Shown piece after piece: positions 1 through 12,159 of a stretch of DNA of 64,000 nucleotides. This DNA comes from Psettodes erumei (Eukaryota; Chordata; Actinopteri; Pleuronectiformes; Psettodidae). Made by a program: the position numbers and the translations under genes. The stretch's first letter is position 1. Every line of letters starts with the position of its first letter. The notes beneath the pieces are model-generated. The model saw nothing but the letters and a program-made list of their open reading frames with translations. It had not been told where the DNA came from and ran no database searches. Location: assembly GCA_016785225.1 (NCBI GenBank), contig JAFBJZ010000292.1:1232465-1296464 (forward strand), in the 5' to 3' direction.

Positions 1-2280
1 ATTTAAATAAATATACAAAACTGAACACAACTTAACACTTGTTCCTATTGTGCAACTGCATACTTAATGATGAGAGTGTGGCAACTGGTTAGGGATTTAG
101 GATGGGGGTGTTGGGGGGGTCCATCCAACACAAGCTGTTTGTTGGTAGCATCAAGTATGTACAGTGATAGATTGAGTGTTGGATCTGTTTCCCACTGCTG
201 TGAACAGAGGGAAGCCTGCAAACAAGAGCAGGGAAACAGGCAACAGCAAAAGAAATAAGGGGGAGGGGCTTCAATGTTAAATAATTAAGAAATAAAACAA
301 TATTCATACGAACATACTCTGCGTTGTGTTTTCCTCCCACAGTGCCATGTCCAGTGACAATGAGCTGAGGCCGATGGGGATGTCATCAGCGTTCATGATA
401 AGTGCTCTACAACCTGATCAAATCTGACTAATGAAAAGCTGATGAAAACGTTTTTGTGGGGAACTTTGTTGAGACATTTCAGTCTGCACCAGCCGACCAC
501 CCACAGACCAAAATTGTTACACGTAGAAAGCCGCTGGTGTAGCATCTGAATTTATTTCTGTCTTCTTCTCACACGTCATTTAATACATGCTCTATTAACG
601 CTGAACATTTCAGGTGTCTGTACAATTGAAAGGATGTTGAATACATTCTTTTCTTCTCTAGTAAAGAGCACGGTGCGCAGGCAACACGCTACAGCAACAA
701 ATCAAAGCCTGCACCCGTCACCTTCTGCAGCTGTTAATCATGTATGGAGCGTCCCCGTTTCGCCTCATCTTCATCATCAGTGCACGCCCATCTCCGCTGT
801 CACTGCCACGCATGATGATGATGACTGAAAGTTGCGTAGTCGCTGTCTGTTATCCTAAATTAATTTTTCATTTAGTCTCTGCTGCCATGAGAAGCTGCCT
901 GTGCATTTGGTGCCTCATATTCATGCAAGCTTCATTGTTTTCTTTAATAGCAAATACTATGGTTCAAATTAGTCCATGAGTTATCTACTTACAAAAAAAG
1001 AAAAAAGAAAACAATTTGGCATCAGATGAAGAAAAGAACCTCATATTCCTATGATCAATTCAAATTACTTTTTGACTTAGTCGGTATGTCAGGAAATGAC
1101 AGTTACATTACATTTCAAAATATTTTTAAATACTCTTTGACCTAAGTTTCATGTGTAAAAATAGGTTTGTAAGGTAACCCAAAATACTCTTTTCATACAA
1201 GATCATGATTTGAGCACCGCTTTGACTGTACATTTTACTCATTTTATGGATGCAACACTCTCTTTTGATCCAAAGGAATAATGACATTATTTCCCTCTTG
1301 TTAAGTGCTCTCTGTATGCATCAGTGTGATTGGCTTGTACAATATGAGGATCGTGTGCGAAGACCTTTGGCATGAAGAGACATGAAATAAGAAAGAGTGA
1401 AGAAAGTCACCATGAACCCTGACATTCATGAATATATTGTCTTATGTGCCACGTAACATTCCATCAGTAGATTTCTATATGAGACAGTCTCACCCTATCA
1501 CCTGACCATTTTAAGCTTGAGCAGCATAAAGGTGAAAATGTGACGATGCGACAGACGAAGGTCACTTTCACATTTCAGAGTGCAGACAAATCGACCAGTC
1601 AAAATGATCTTTTAGCAGTTTTCTAATTAAAACGTCAGCCTCTAATAGCCGACCTCTTTGCACAAAGCCTGATGAGCTAATCAAACAAAAAACCCAAAAC
1701 AATTTAGACCACACTTCCCAGCTGCTGTAATCATACCAGCATGTAGAGGACCTGCGAAATTAAAACACTCACCAGTTAATCCATCATTTACCCAACCTGA
1801 ACTGCTCATGATGCGTTCAGGGAAACTGGAAAATCAGTTAGTCCATTGCCCTCCTTCTAAAGTAAGGTGTAGAGATTGTTTTTTCATATGTTAACGTCAC
1901 ACACACACACGAGTGACAGAACGACAGGTGCAGATATACTGAAGCTATATGCAATAAAGTGACCATCAGACAGGATGAAAGTGAGGTTGTTCAGGTTGGT
2001 TTGAAAATTCCATTCTGGTCCAGTGAAATCAGACAGTCAGCATGAGCAAAGGAAGAGCTGGACAATAAGCCCCGAGGACTGTGTACTGTGTCTGTATTCA
2101 TTTTCTAAGATGAATATGACAGAAAAAAAATGCAAAGCTTCTGGCTTTTCAAGAACCTCTAAGTTAAACCACTTCAAAAAAAAAGCATGATGCCAGAAAA
2201 AAACTACACGTTGCAGTTCTTCGCCTCAACACTTACTGTACGCTGCGGAAAAATAGTCATCTGACGAAGGTCTTGCAGCG
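1..2280. other. Intergenic stretch, no gene recognised
   Basis: AT-rich sequence with only short ORFs that match nothing I know. A splice-acceptor-like tract (cctcccacag) near 332-341 is followed by a short open frame that stops within about 85 bases, so it may be a 3' terminal exon of a gene to the left, but this cannot be shown from the window. The part next to 2283 is probably the 3' UTR of the minus-strand kinase gene; I found no clear poly(A) signal for it. Confidence 0.5.
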
Positions 2281-2282
2281 TC

Positions 2283-5200
2283 TCATCTCCGATGTCCCTT
2301 CTGCTTCTTGTTCCTCGCGGGGGTCCTGATGGGCTGGCTGGCGGCTCCGTTTTCCAGCGGCACAGGAACCGGGGCTGCCGGTGGGGAGGTGGGAGAGAAG
2401 AGGTCCGGCTCTCGGTCCATGCTGGATTTAAAGGGTCCGGCCGGAGAAAACTTCAGGGGACTGAAAAGAACAGACAGAGAAAATGCAAGAAACGCTGACG
2501 CTGATCAATGACATCATGGATCATTTTGATGAGACACTCCATATAGGGAATGCAGTCTGAACTATAGGTCACATGTTTGTCAACTTTTTGGGTTATTACT
2601 GAAAAACACCAGCACAAACATTTATGAGATATTTCAGAATTCAAAATTAGATATAAAGTTTTGACGTCAAGGAAAATAAAAAATTTGGGGAATTTCTGGC
2701 TCTTTATTTCCCTCGAGTTCAACTGAGCTCTTTTTAATTATCAATACATGGGCTTGTAATGTATTGATAATGAATTATTACATACAATGTCATTACTTTG
2801 CATTTAAGAACCACGTCACAATCATGAGATCAGACCCATATTTCTTACACCTCGTCAGTTTGTAAATGTGTGGTCCTGTTGTTTGGCCTGCTGATGAATG
2901 AAAAATGTTGGTTGCAGTGTGGTTTGACAGATGTCACGTTTGTTCTGGTACCTGATGGGCGTGCGCGGGCTGCTGTTGTGACGGCGTACAGGCCGTGTTC
3001 GGGGTTCGAACGAGAAGCCTTCTTTTAGACTCTCCAGGACCGACGGAGCCACGTAGGTGAAACCCTGATGAGAAACGGTCACTCTTTAATATTACCATGT
3101 GGGTAGATAAGAGTAAATCTGACTTCCTTATTAAAGGGCTGTTTGCTTTTTTTTATTTTATTTATTTTTTATTTCAAGGTCCAAGAAAGAGGCAAGGACT
3201 CATTATCTGAAACAAAAAGGTTTCACTTCAGGTTAGCTATGAAAGTTCAACTTGAAGACCAGCGCGATAAGGAAAAGCATCTCACAGCGAAGGCGAGCTC
3301 CGCGCTGTGGCTGAGTGAGGTGTCGTCCGGGCTGTCCACCGGCGTCTGTCTGGTGAACCTGGTGTCAAACTGGCTCACATCCTCATCTGAGTGCTGCAGG
3401 GAGACAGGTCAAAGGCAAAAGGCAGCAAGTGAGAGAAAAAGTTCGGACGTATTAAGGCAAACGGAGATATGAAGCGGTGTAAGAACAGGGAGAGGTTTGG
3501 GAACATAAAAAACAAACAGTCTTCCAACAGCCACAAAATGACGTGTGCTGACTTACCAGCTGGGGCTTGTATGGCGGCTCCACTCTCTTGTTCAGTAGGT
3601 CGTCCCAGCTGATGTGCTTGAAGAATGGATGTTTCTGTAGAAGCACAAAAGGCAAGCTTTTAATTACAGGTATGGATTCTGTCAGCCCAGTGTGGAAATG
3701 TTCCTCCTTTTCAGAGGCCAGCTCCCATGGTGGCTGTGCACTCGCTCATATTTTGTGATATTCTGTTTGTAATTTCTTTACTTGGTCAATTCAAAGGGGA
3801 CGTGATCATTGATCTACACCAGTTCTGTTATTTGTCAGCCTACTTCAGTGTAAAACTACGTTCATGTTATCATGTAGTGCCAGACCGGTCAGATCAGAGG
3901 CAGCGTCTAATCGCTGACAGATTTCCGATAAAGGGGCAGGTGTGTCTGGCTGCAGTGTCACAGCTGTTTCACTATATCTCGGGCGCCTTTACATGCAGGT
4001 CTTATATATTTTAAACCCGGCAGCAAGCTCAACGACGGTGGATAGTGGAGAACGTCAGAGGGGGGAAAAGTATGTGCGGTTGGTCACCTGGATGTCAGCA
4101 CAGTCTGCTTTACTGGAGCCAAGTCTCTGGGCTGGATTCTTCTTCAGCAGCTGAAAAAAGACAGAGCGCCACGTGTCACTGTGAAGACCGAGTCTGTGCT
4201 CAAATCCAATCAGCATACATGCCAAGAGAGAAATGAAATGAACAGGCAGATACCTTCATTATGCATTCATTGAGTTATCTTAGTTTACCTGATTTTATTA
4301 CGTCAGATCAAACAGTAAAAAATACATTTTTGAGATTATAATTATAATATTTATAAGAATTTTAAACTTAAAGTAGCTTATTTGAGAGTACATATAAAGG
4401 CTGGCAGGGCCTCGTTCTATATGTACTAACAATCTAGATTCTAGAATAATGAAATGTGTCCTATCCAGTAACATCCAATTTGCTTACTGTCTGTTGTTTT
4501 ATTAGATTAGTTGACTACTCTTTTTTTTTTTTACCTAATAGCTTCTATCCACTTTGATATTTATCAAAGAGTTGCAGTTCAACTCATAGTTAAGACCATA
4601 TCCGGCTCACATAACATACCACAACTGTCACAGATGACCGCATCGTAGCAACATGAGAACAAACACATTTTAGCTACACAAAAACAACACATAAAACAGC
4701 TAGAGTAGTTTACTTGATGGGCTCAACATTTTAAGTGGTTTAAATGTTTCCTCTTTTGGGACTGTGAGAAAATGTGTGCAGAGGTCCACTTTGTAGAGTC
4801 ATAAATTGTCTGACAAAAAAAATGACTCAGGGTTCTTTTTGTCTGTTAAATAAGCCACACTGTTGTCTACTATGACCAATGTGTGACAACACGATAAAAG
4901 GTGTAAACTGTTTTTCCTGCCAGTTGCGTAAAACCCAACGGTGTAAAACCTGTAAGTCAGAGTGTGTGTGTTCATTTGTTACAGACCTTCTTGATGAGGT
5001 CCCTGGCATCAATGGTGAGGTATGGGGGTAGATTGAGTTTACACTTCAAGATCTTATCAATGGTCTTCTTCCTGTTTTCAGCTGTGAATGGAGGCTGGTG
5101 GAAACATCAGAGGACTGAGTCAGTCGTCAGTAAAAGAGTTTCTCTAATCGTTTACCTCTTCTCCGTGATAAGAGGAGCAAACAGTAGAGAGATCTTGGAG

Positions 5201-7908
5201 TAGGTTCCTCTGCCAGAATCAGATTAAAGAATAACGACTGAAAAATACTCCAGTTTATCGCCATTTCCTGACATACAGTTTTTAAATAAAACATAATTAC
5301 TAACTGTCGTCTCTCAGCAGCTGTAGCTTACCGATCCGGTCATCATATCATACATCAGGGCCCCCAGGCTCCACCAGTCCACCGCTCTGTTGTGACCCGA
5401 CCTGGTCAGGATCTCTGGAGCCCTGGAGGAGAGGAGGACCCGACACAGAGAAGGAGGACATGTGCAGACACAAGAAATGAGACGTCAGAGTAAAACAGGT
5501 GAAAAACAATCCTAATAAAGAATATGTGTTCCCTCTTGTATACTGTAAGAGGAAACGAGAAATGAAACATGTGTGTCTGCGAGACTGCAGGGTGCAGGGT
5601 TACCCACATGTATTCTATGGTGCCACAAAAGGTGTGTGTGACCGTTCCATCATGAATCGACTCCTTGCAGAGGCCAAAGTCAGTGAGCTTGATGTGTCCT
5701 GGAAAAAGAGACAATGCCACTGAAAACAACATCCCTGGTTTCTGTGCGAGGCTGAATGTATATGAGCAGTCAGAGGAAATAACTACGACACAAAGCAATA
5801 AAACAACAAACCATACAGTGCTATCTATTACTAGTGATCACCCAGTCAATATTTTAAGTCAGTTAATTACCTGTAGTAGAAAAATCCCAAATCCCTTAGT
5901 ATAACTAACTCAGTGTACACTATGTTTTCAATATAAAGACCCAAACAGCTGATACAGCACGTTAAACAGCACGGCAGTTCATGAGTCAGCATCCGTGTCT
6001 CACACGCAAGCGTGCCTGACTCAAACCTGCTGCAGCTCAGAAACTGACTATACATCAGCTCCTCATACAGATCCACTTCAAATATCCTGAACTATCCCTT
6101 TAATTCACTCGCAGGTTAATTAAAAGTCTGTGTATCTAACACATTTAAATTACACAGCTGTGGACTGGTTCATGGTGCACACCTTTTTTTTTTTTTTTTT
6201 TTACAAACATCTTGATCCAAATACTGAAGATCATGGTGGAAAAAATATATATCAGTCATGTATAAGCTGAGATCAGTGGTATGAGTGGTGTTGCAGAGTG
6301 AAGGTTCTTCTCTCATACGCCATCTTTGACACATAGTGACACGGTCAACGGCCAACTCAGGGCCCGCCAACAAGCACCTGACAGGATGAGCCCGAGCGAG
6401 TGACAGCTCAGCCCCGGCCACGCCGACAACCTGCGGTTGAGTTCTGCTGATGATTATTAGCGGTGGTTCTCAGTGAGCCTCTGCATCTTTCCCACACACT
6501 AACTTTCACTGGTGCTGTACCAGCCACCCCCCTCTGTGTCATCGTCCGTCACCGAGATACACAAGTTTCATTAACTAGCACTTAAAACTAAATTTGGCTC
6601 CAAGAGTAACAAGAATCCCTTCTGTTAAAGACATGATATCAATTATGGGTAATTTCAGCACCCCGCACAGACAGCTGAACGCTCATTCAGCATTGTGAAG
6701 AGATAAAGGTTTTATCATTCTCTTGCACTGACAAACACACGGTGTGTTACCTTGGTGATTAAGCATGATGTTTTCAGGTTTAAGATCTCTGTAAATAATC
6801 CCATTGGAATGGAGGTGACCTAGGGCCAATGTGATCTCTCCTAGATAGAAACTAGACACACAAAGAAGTTATGTAAGCCCTAAATTAAACATCAGGATTA
6901 CTTTTCCATTGATGCAATTTAACATTCTTGACACACTTAAGCTGCAGAAACTTGACATGACAACTGAAATGCAAAACAGTGAGCTGAGAGGAGGCCACAC
7001 TTACCAAGCCGTGTCCTCCATGAAGATGCCTTCCTTCTCCAGCTGCATGAACAGCTCCCCTCCTGGTGACAAACAACAGAACATACACATGATATTAGAG
7101 ATTTTCCCTCTCTACCCATCCCTGTTTGTCTCCATCCTTCAGTGCTTCCGTCTTACCACTTAGACACTCCAGTATGAGGTAGAGTTTCCCCCCGGTCTGG
7201 AAGGCGTAGAGCAGATCCACGATGAACGGGTGTCTCACCGTCTCCAGAATCTCCCGCTCTGCTCGTGTATGGGCCGTGTCTTTAGCATTACACACGATCT
7301 TGGCCTTGGGACAAACAGGTCGAGAGACGGAAGGGAGGGGAGGGTGAAAGAGAGGTAGTCGGGGGGAGGCAGGGCAAAATGAGGAAATGAGAGGCAGATA
7401 ATGAACAGAGTGGAGCAAAAAGGGAAACAAGAGCAAGAGACAGACAGATAGAGGAACACCAATATATGATTTGCGTCTTGGGAGGCAGCTGTAAGCTGCT
7501 TCAAATTACCTTTTTCAGGACCTTCATGGCAAATATCTTCCCCACCTGGGCACCCTGAACCTTCCTCACTTGGAAAACCTGAAAGGAGCATTGTGTGTTA
7601 AACTAAAATCCTATGGTGTGTTGTAAAAAGTAACTAAGATGAGAGAGGCTATGCTGAAAGGGATGTTTTATGTAGTGCTCAATTGATTATTCATTATTAA
7701 CATTAATCCTGACTGAGTTACTCCAGTTCAGCAGATATTTAACATCAAACCTACTGAAGTATCATGTTACTGTCTAAGTTTCTGTTTAACTGTAAATAAA
7801 AAACAGGAGAAAAAAGGCTGACAGCAAGTGAAAGATGTCACCTTTAAAATGTGTACATGAATACACCAGCATGCACACGCACACTCACACTCACACTCAC
7901 ACACACAC

Positions 7909-7948
<40 letters not shown>

Positions 7949-8410
7949 ACACACTCACACACACACTCACACACACACACCTTGCCATAAGCTCCTTTTC
8001 CAAGCACAGTGAGGAGCTCAAAGCAGTCAGGTCCAACTCTCTCACTGTCTCTGTTCACACTCTCGCTGGTCAACTCCACCTCCTCTGTCTGAACACTGGG
8101 ATGAAGGATGAGGATGACACAGAAGCACGTGGGTTAGGGTAAAATATTTCTCAATTGAAGAACATCAGCATATCTTTGTAAGATTTAATAATAAAAAAAA
8201 ATCAACTTACTTCTCTGGTTCTGTCACTGTGAAGTCACAGACATCATCCTACAGATGAGGAACAAAAATCCAACAACATTAAACAGTAATCCCTGTGCAT
8301 CTTTTAGCTTTATTTATGTGATGAACTGGTCTTGTCACTGATTTTGGGACACACACCTCTGTATCACTGACATCCTCGGTCTCCAAGTCTATGTCGAACA
8401 CTCCTGCCAT
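2283..8410 (-). CDS. rps6kb2: Ribosomal protein S6 kinase beta (p70S6K type), complete, 15 coding exons, 470 aa
   Basis: AGC-family Ser/Thr kinase downstream of mTORC1 and PDK1 that phosphorylates ribosomal protein S6. Coding exons on the minus strand: 8410-8357, 8248-8211, 8095-7981, 7578-7510, 7304-7157, 7062-7005, 6851-6751, 5698-5608, 5422-5332, 5094-4987, 4150-4088, 3634-3557, 3393-3286, 3064-2952, 2460-2283; they sum to 1413 nt. Visible motifs: TOS motif FDIDL (5-9), glycine loop GKGAYGK (63-69), ATP lysine K88, YRDLKPEN with catalytic D183, DFG at 201, activation-loop THTFCGT with T217, turn-motif TPVDSPDD (S359) and hydrophobic-motif GFTYV with T377. The tail ends in basic RTPARNKKQKGHRR, and the exon junction gives ISPLKFSP; both fit S6K2 better than S6K1, as do ECLSG and EEVELT. 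Some stretches (HDGTVTHT, KCKLNLPPYL) look more S6K1-like, so the paralogue call is less certain than the family. The ATG lies one base inside exon 2, after a CTCTTTTTCAG acceptor. Confidence 0.9.
6183..6202. repeat. Poly-T run
   Basis: About twenty consecutive T on the plus strand inside an S6 kinase intron. It could be the poly(A) tail of a retroposed element on the minus strand, but I recognise no element body beside it. Confidence 0.5.
7873..7980. repeat. CA/CACT microsatellite touching a splice donor
   Basis: An interrupted (CA)n tract with CACT units that ends exactly at the boundary of the S6 kinase exon 7981-8095. On the minus strand the intron therefore starts inside a GTGTGTGT run. 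Confidence 0.9.
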
Positions 8411-9028
8411 CCTGAAAAAGAGGCAGCACAGTCCAACGGTCTGTTGTGTTTCATTTTCACTCCTCATCAACATTTAGCACGTCACTGTTCTGCTCGACAA
8501 TTCCCACACACACGTTATCCTGGTCTCGTGAGCAGAACAGTGAACAGTGCAAAGCAGAAGCAGACATTTCAGGAGCACTGCCGCAGCACATACTGTACAT
8601 GTACATGTTCTGCACATACAGATCTTGGCCCCCTTAAAACGTCACGTTAGCCGAGCCTCCACCAGGCCGACAGAGCTACAACCGTGAGGTCAAAACAAAC
8701 CTGGACACCCGCTTCTGGGGTCTCTTGTCCGAAACTGCGAGGCTTCAAGCTAAAGGCCACCACAAACGTGTCTTTGCGAGAGCTAGCTTAAGTTCTGTGT
8801 TAGCATGCTAGCTAGTCAGATGACAACCACAACAACATGCGAATATTTTCGTTTCAAAGAGCTGGCTGACTCCCACAATGAGCCTGTAAGTTTATCAATG
8901 CGTTGCTTCCTCCTGAAACGTATTCATACTTGTGTCATCTGAACGACAACATGTTAGCTATCATTCGGCTGAGCTGGTTTGACAGGTAGCAAGCCACCAA
9001 ACATGCTAATTGCTAGCTAGCGCCTCAC

Positions 9029-9292
9029 CTAGTTTCACTCGCTTCTTCATCCGCCGATTCCTTATTTCAGTCTCTCGAAGCCGTGTCTCAAATGCCGCGA
9101 GTTGTGGCTGTCGCCGCTCTTGTTGCGTTTGAGTGTTAGCGGTGCCTCAGTCCCCTTCATGCTCCTCTGTCCACATCCAGCATGAAACCTGCGTGCTGCT
9201 GTTGTTGTCCCCGGATGACCTTTAGCCTCTACGTCAACAGCTGGGGGTGGAAGAAAAGCGTCTCCAGCTCGGTCAGAGCGAGATAACCACAA
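9029..9292 (-). promoter_or_regulatory. rps6kb2: Probable 5' UTR exon and promoter region of the S6 kinase gene
   Basis: The coding start follows a splice acceptor, so a non-coding first exon is needed. A good donor (CTAG then GTGAGG on the minus strand) ends such an exon at 9029, and the sequence above it is richer in CG dinucleotides than its surroundings. The transcription start is not visible; the upper limit given is only where the CG-rich sequence fades. The exon carries an upstream ATG at 9048-9046 whose frame crosses the splice and overlaps the main start (see findings). Confidence 0.5.
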
Positions 9293-9788
9293 TGACGAAA
9301 CAGTATTATTTCTCTGACACCAACACCAGTTACAAACATTTCATTTAGAGATAATTATTACTTAACAATTGCTAATAAAATGTGGATGTGTAACTTATAC
9401 AAATAGATCAAAGAAAGGGGCTTGATCATATTGGTGGTGAAACTCAATCAGGATAAGTCACAGGTGGACATATCAGTAATAATATTGGACTTGTATTGGA
9501 TTTATTGGACTATGCCGACTCAGCATTTATGCCTTTTAAGGCATTTATACTGTAAAGCCCTTGTTACAGTGGAACATGTTTTTCTTATGGAATGTGTTAA
9601 ATTGATCAAATTTGGGGCCTGTCATCAGGTGACTCATCACATGACTCACAACATGACTAACAACTCCACCATCATTTCACCTTTACATAAGAGGTTAAAC
9701 ATCTTCAAGAAATTTACAAGTTCAGTTGATTTGGATTCAACAACTTTTAGACACAATGAACTGGATGAATGAGAATCTCCACAGACAT
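9293..9788. other. Gene-free stretch with a possible decayed LINE fragment
   Basis: A 116-codon plus-strand ORF (9422-9772) contains a short run, LVTVEHVFLMECVK, that resembles the region just after reverse transcriptase in some non-LTR retrotransposons (pattern LTVEHxLLEC). The similarity is too short for a firm call and nothing else in the stretch is recognisable. Confidence 0.25.
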
Positions 9789-9851
9789 TTGAATTATTTA
9801 TTCATATAGCACTTTTCATACATGTGAGCGCAGCTCAAGGCACCTTACAGG

Positions 9852-10720
9852 TAGTGGTGTGCGATACTGCATATTTTGGTATTGATCCGATACCAAGTAA
9901 ATACAGGCCAGTATCGCCGATACCAATACCGATACTTATCAATAAATAAGGTGGATGCATCATTGAATTGCTAAATCTCAATTAATTTTCATGACCTTGA
10001 GTGGTTTTTGTGGTGTTTCCTATTTTATTATGAAATAGTTAAAAACCCAGGACAGAATTAGGACAAAGTTTATAATTAAATAGAAAATGCTTTATTATCA
10101 AATGTTTTAAGAAAAATCTTAAATAAAAAGTGCACGTAAATCAGTAAAAAAAATAAAAACAAACAAGTACTTTTGAGAAACTATAATACAAAAATTTAAT
10201 TAAATTGGGGAATTTCTCTCCTCCTCTCTCCGTTTTTGCAGCTCCATGTTTTCTCTGGGATGTTTTTTTAGATGTTTATGTAAATTGGTAGTGTTTCCAC
10301 TATACCTTACTTTTTTGCAAATCTCACATTTATCTGTTGTTTCATTTTCGGCTTGAAAATACAGCCACATGGCACTCCTCTTCCTCTGTCATTCTCATGT
10401 TGTGTCTGTACTGATGAACCTGAGCCAGCAACTTGCTTGTTTGTTTGCTTTGTACGTCTAAATCACGTCACGTGACTCATGTGACGGCGCAACATCTAAA
10501 CACAAGAGGGGAGAGGGGGAGCAAAGTGTGCCTGCTCTGCACTGACACAGGAGCGGCGAGTCCGGCGACCTGGCTGTTTCCTCTTTGCCGAAACCGCAGC
10601 ATTGCAAACAAGAGTGGAACTTAAAGTAAAGAATCGATCTCACCATGCTAGTATCGATCCGATACCGATACCAACTTGGTATCGATACTATCAATATTTG
10701 GATCGATCTGCCCACCACTA
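9852..10720. mobile_element. Non-autonomous hAT-type DNA transposon with terminal inverted repeats
   Basis: The left end TAGTGGTGTGCGATAC and the reverse complement of the right end TAGTGGTGGGCAGATC form imperfect terminal inverted repeats. The element is flanked by an 8-bp target duplication, cttacagg at 9844-9851 and attacagg at 10721-10728 (7 of 8 match), the size made by hAT transposases. Subterminal regions are full of GATACC/GGTATC units, typical transposase-binding arrays. At 869 bp it is far too short for a full transposase and retains only a BED zinc-finger piece. Confidence 0.75.
10263..10370 (-). pseudogene. BED-type zinc finger remnant of an hAT transposase
   Basis: The minus-strand frame from ATG at 10370 reads about 36 codons with the BED pattern: MWLYF, then CEIC, then a spacer with SGNTTN, then HKHLKN (CxxC ... 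HxxxH). BED fingers sit at the N terminus of hAT transposases and bind the element ends. No catalytic core follows; the frame degenerates after the finger. It lies inside the terminal inverted repeats described for 9852-10720, so it is the transposase relic of that element rather than a host gene. Confidence 0.65.
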
Positions 10721-10935
10721 ATTACAGGTGACACAAAAATCTGATAAGACAGTAATATAAATGGGAAAATATGGAAAACTTATACATAGGTTAAAAAAGT
10801 AAAACATATGACTTAAGATAAAAACTGATAAATAAATATGAGCATAAATAAAAAAACAATGAAACAACAGAAATATAATATTTTCAGCAGAAGTCTGATT
10901 CCACACATTCCCTGATGAGCAGAAGGTCAACTGCA

Positions 10936-12150
10936 CCTTACCTGTTCACTGTATCTTATATTTATTTTGCACTACAGTCAAGACTACTTATTTGTACATT
11001 TTTTACATTCATGGATATATTTTAGATTCATGTATATATTTTTAGACTCATGTATATTGCTTTTTGTCTTTTTTATCTCTTAATGTTGTTATTGTCTGTG
11101 TGTAATGCTGCTGCTATGCTAAAATTTCCTTTTGTCTTTCCAACAATTTATTAACATCAAGATGATCGCAGATGAAATATTATTGGTCTCTTTCATTATA
11201 CATACTCATGGTATGCAGCCTACAGATTTGGGTGGTATCCGTTGTTGTATACCTTCAAACCTTGGTGGCATTTTAGCAGGGTATACAGCATTATGGTGGC
11301 ATTTGTGTAAAACCTTCGTAAAAGTCAGTCGCCAAAGTCATTATGATGCAAAAATTTATCCTAAAATAAAGACTTAGCATCTTAAAACAATGAATATTTT
11401 TGAAATGATGAGTTCGAATTTCAAAATAATGAGACAATATCATAAAATAATCCAAAACTTTGTCAGTGCTCTCAGGTAGCATGTAAACATGGCGTGCACG
11501 TTTGAAAATATGCAGCTAGAGTTTGAGAGGCTTCATTTGACATTTTGGCTAAACATAAATGGTGTCTTTTGTGGTTAAATTTTAATGTTGCGACTCACAG
11601 ACACTTGGATTACGCCACACAAGCAGGATGGAGACATTTTGTGTTTGTTTTGTGTCCTTTTTTAACATTTTAATCTGTGGTCTTTAATCACTGCAAGTGT
11701 ACTGGATTTGGCTGCAACCCTGTTTTCTGCTGAAACTGCAGGATTGTTATGTGAACTGAGGATCTTCACCCATCCTCACATCAGCAAAGGGGTGAGTACA
11801 TATTGAGTGGCTTATTGTTCTGGGGTGGAATTTTGCTTTAATCGACTAATTTAAAGGACTCGTTAGATCAATCAAAAAAGGGATGTACAGACTTTATACC
11901 CAGAACCCTGAACAGAGAAGTTTGAAGTCAATCCTTTATCAGTATAGCCCTGCTTATACTCAATGTGGTGGCCAGGTAATCTGAGTTTTAATGTTAACAT
12001 TTCTGGAATGCTACACAGTCAAAGTCTGTCTCAGTGTGAAGTGTTTGGGAGCAGAGGTCAAGCAATCTGTCTGTTAAAAATGGGCATGTTTTAAACGGGC
12101 ACTGTATTAGTAATCCAAAAAAGTAAAAGGTTCCCAAGTCCCATTAGCAT
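10936..12150. other. Gene-free, AT-rich intergenic sequence
   Basis: Only short, unconvincing ORFs. No RNA gene, clear repeat end or splice-signal pair was found. Confidence 0.5.
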
Positions 12151-12159
12151 CTTCAGATT

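Larger units (their letters stand above)
9789..10935. repeat. Older interspersed repeat split by an hAT insertion
   Basis: The left part (about 9789-9851) has the phrase atatagcacttttcatacatg followed by gcagctcaaggcaccttacagg, which is of the kind found near the ends of many fish interspersed repeats. The right part starts again at 10721 with attacaggtgacacaaaa. The two halves join naturally once the element between them is removed, so one older repeat was interrupted. The outer limits are uncertain. Confidence 0.45.

Noticed and set aside
332..420. Splice-acceptor-like site followed by a short open frame
   Set aside because: The frame ends within about 85 bases and matches no protein I know; no partner exon is visible.
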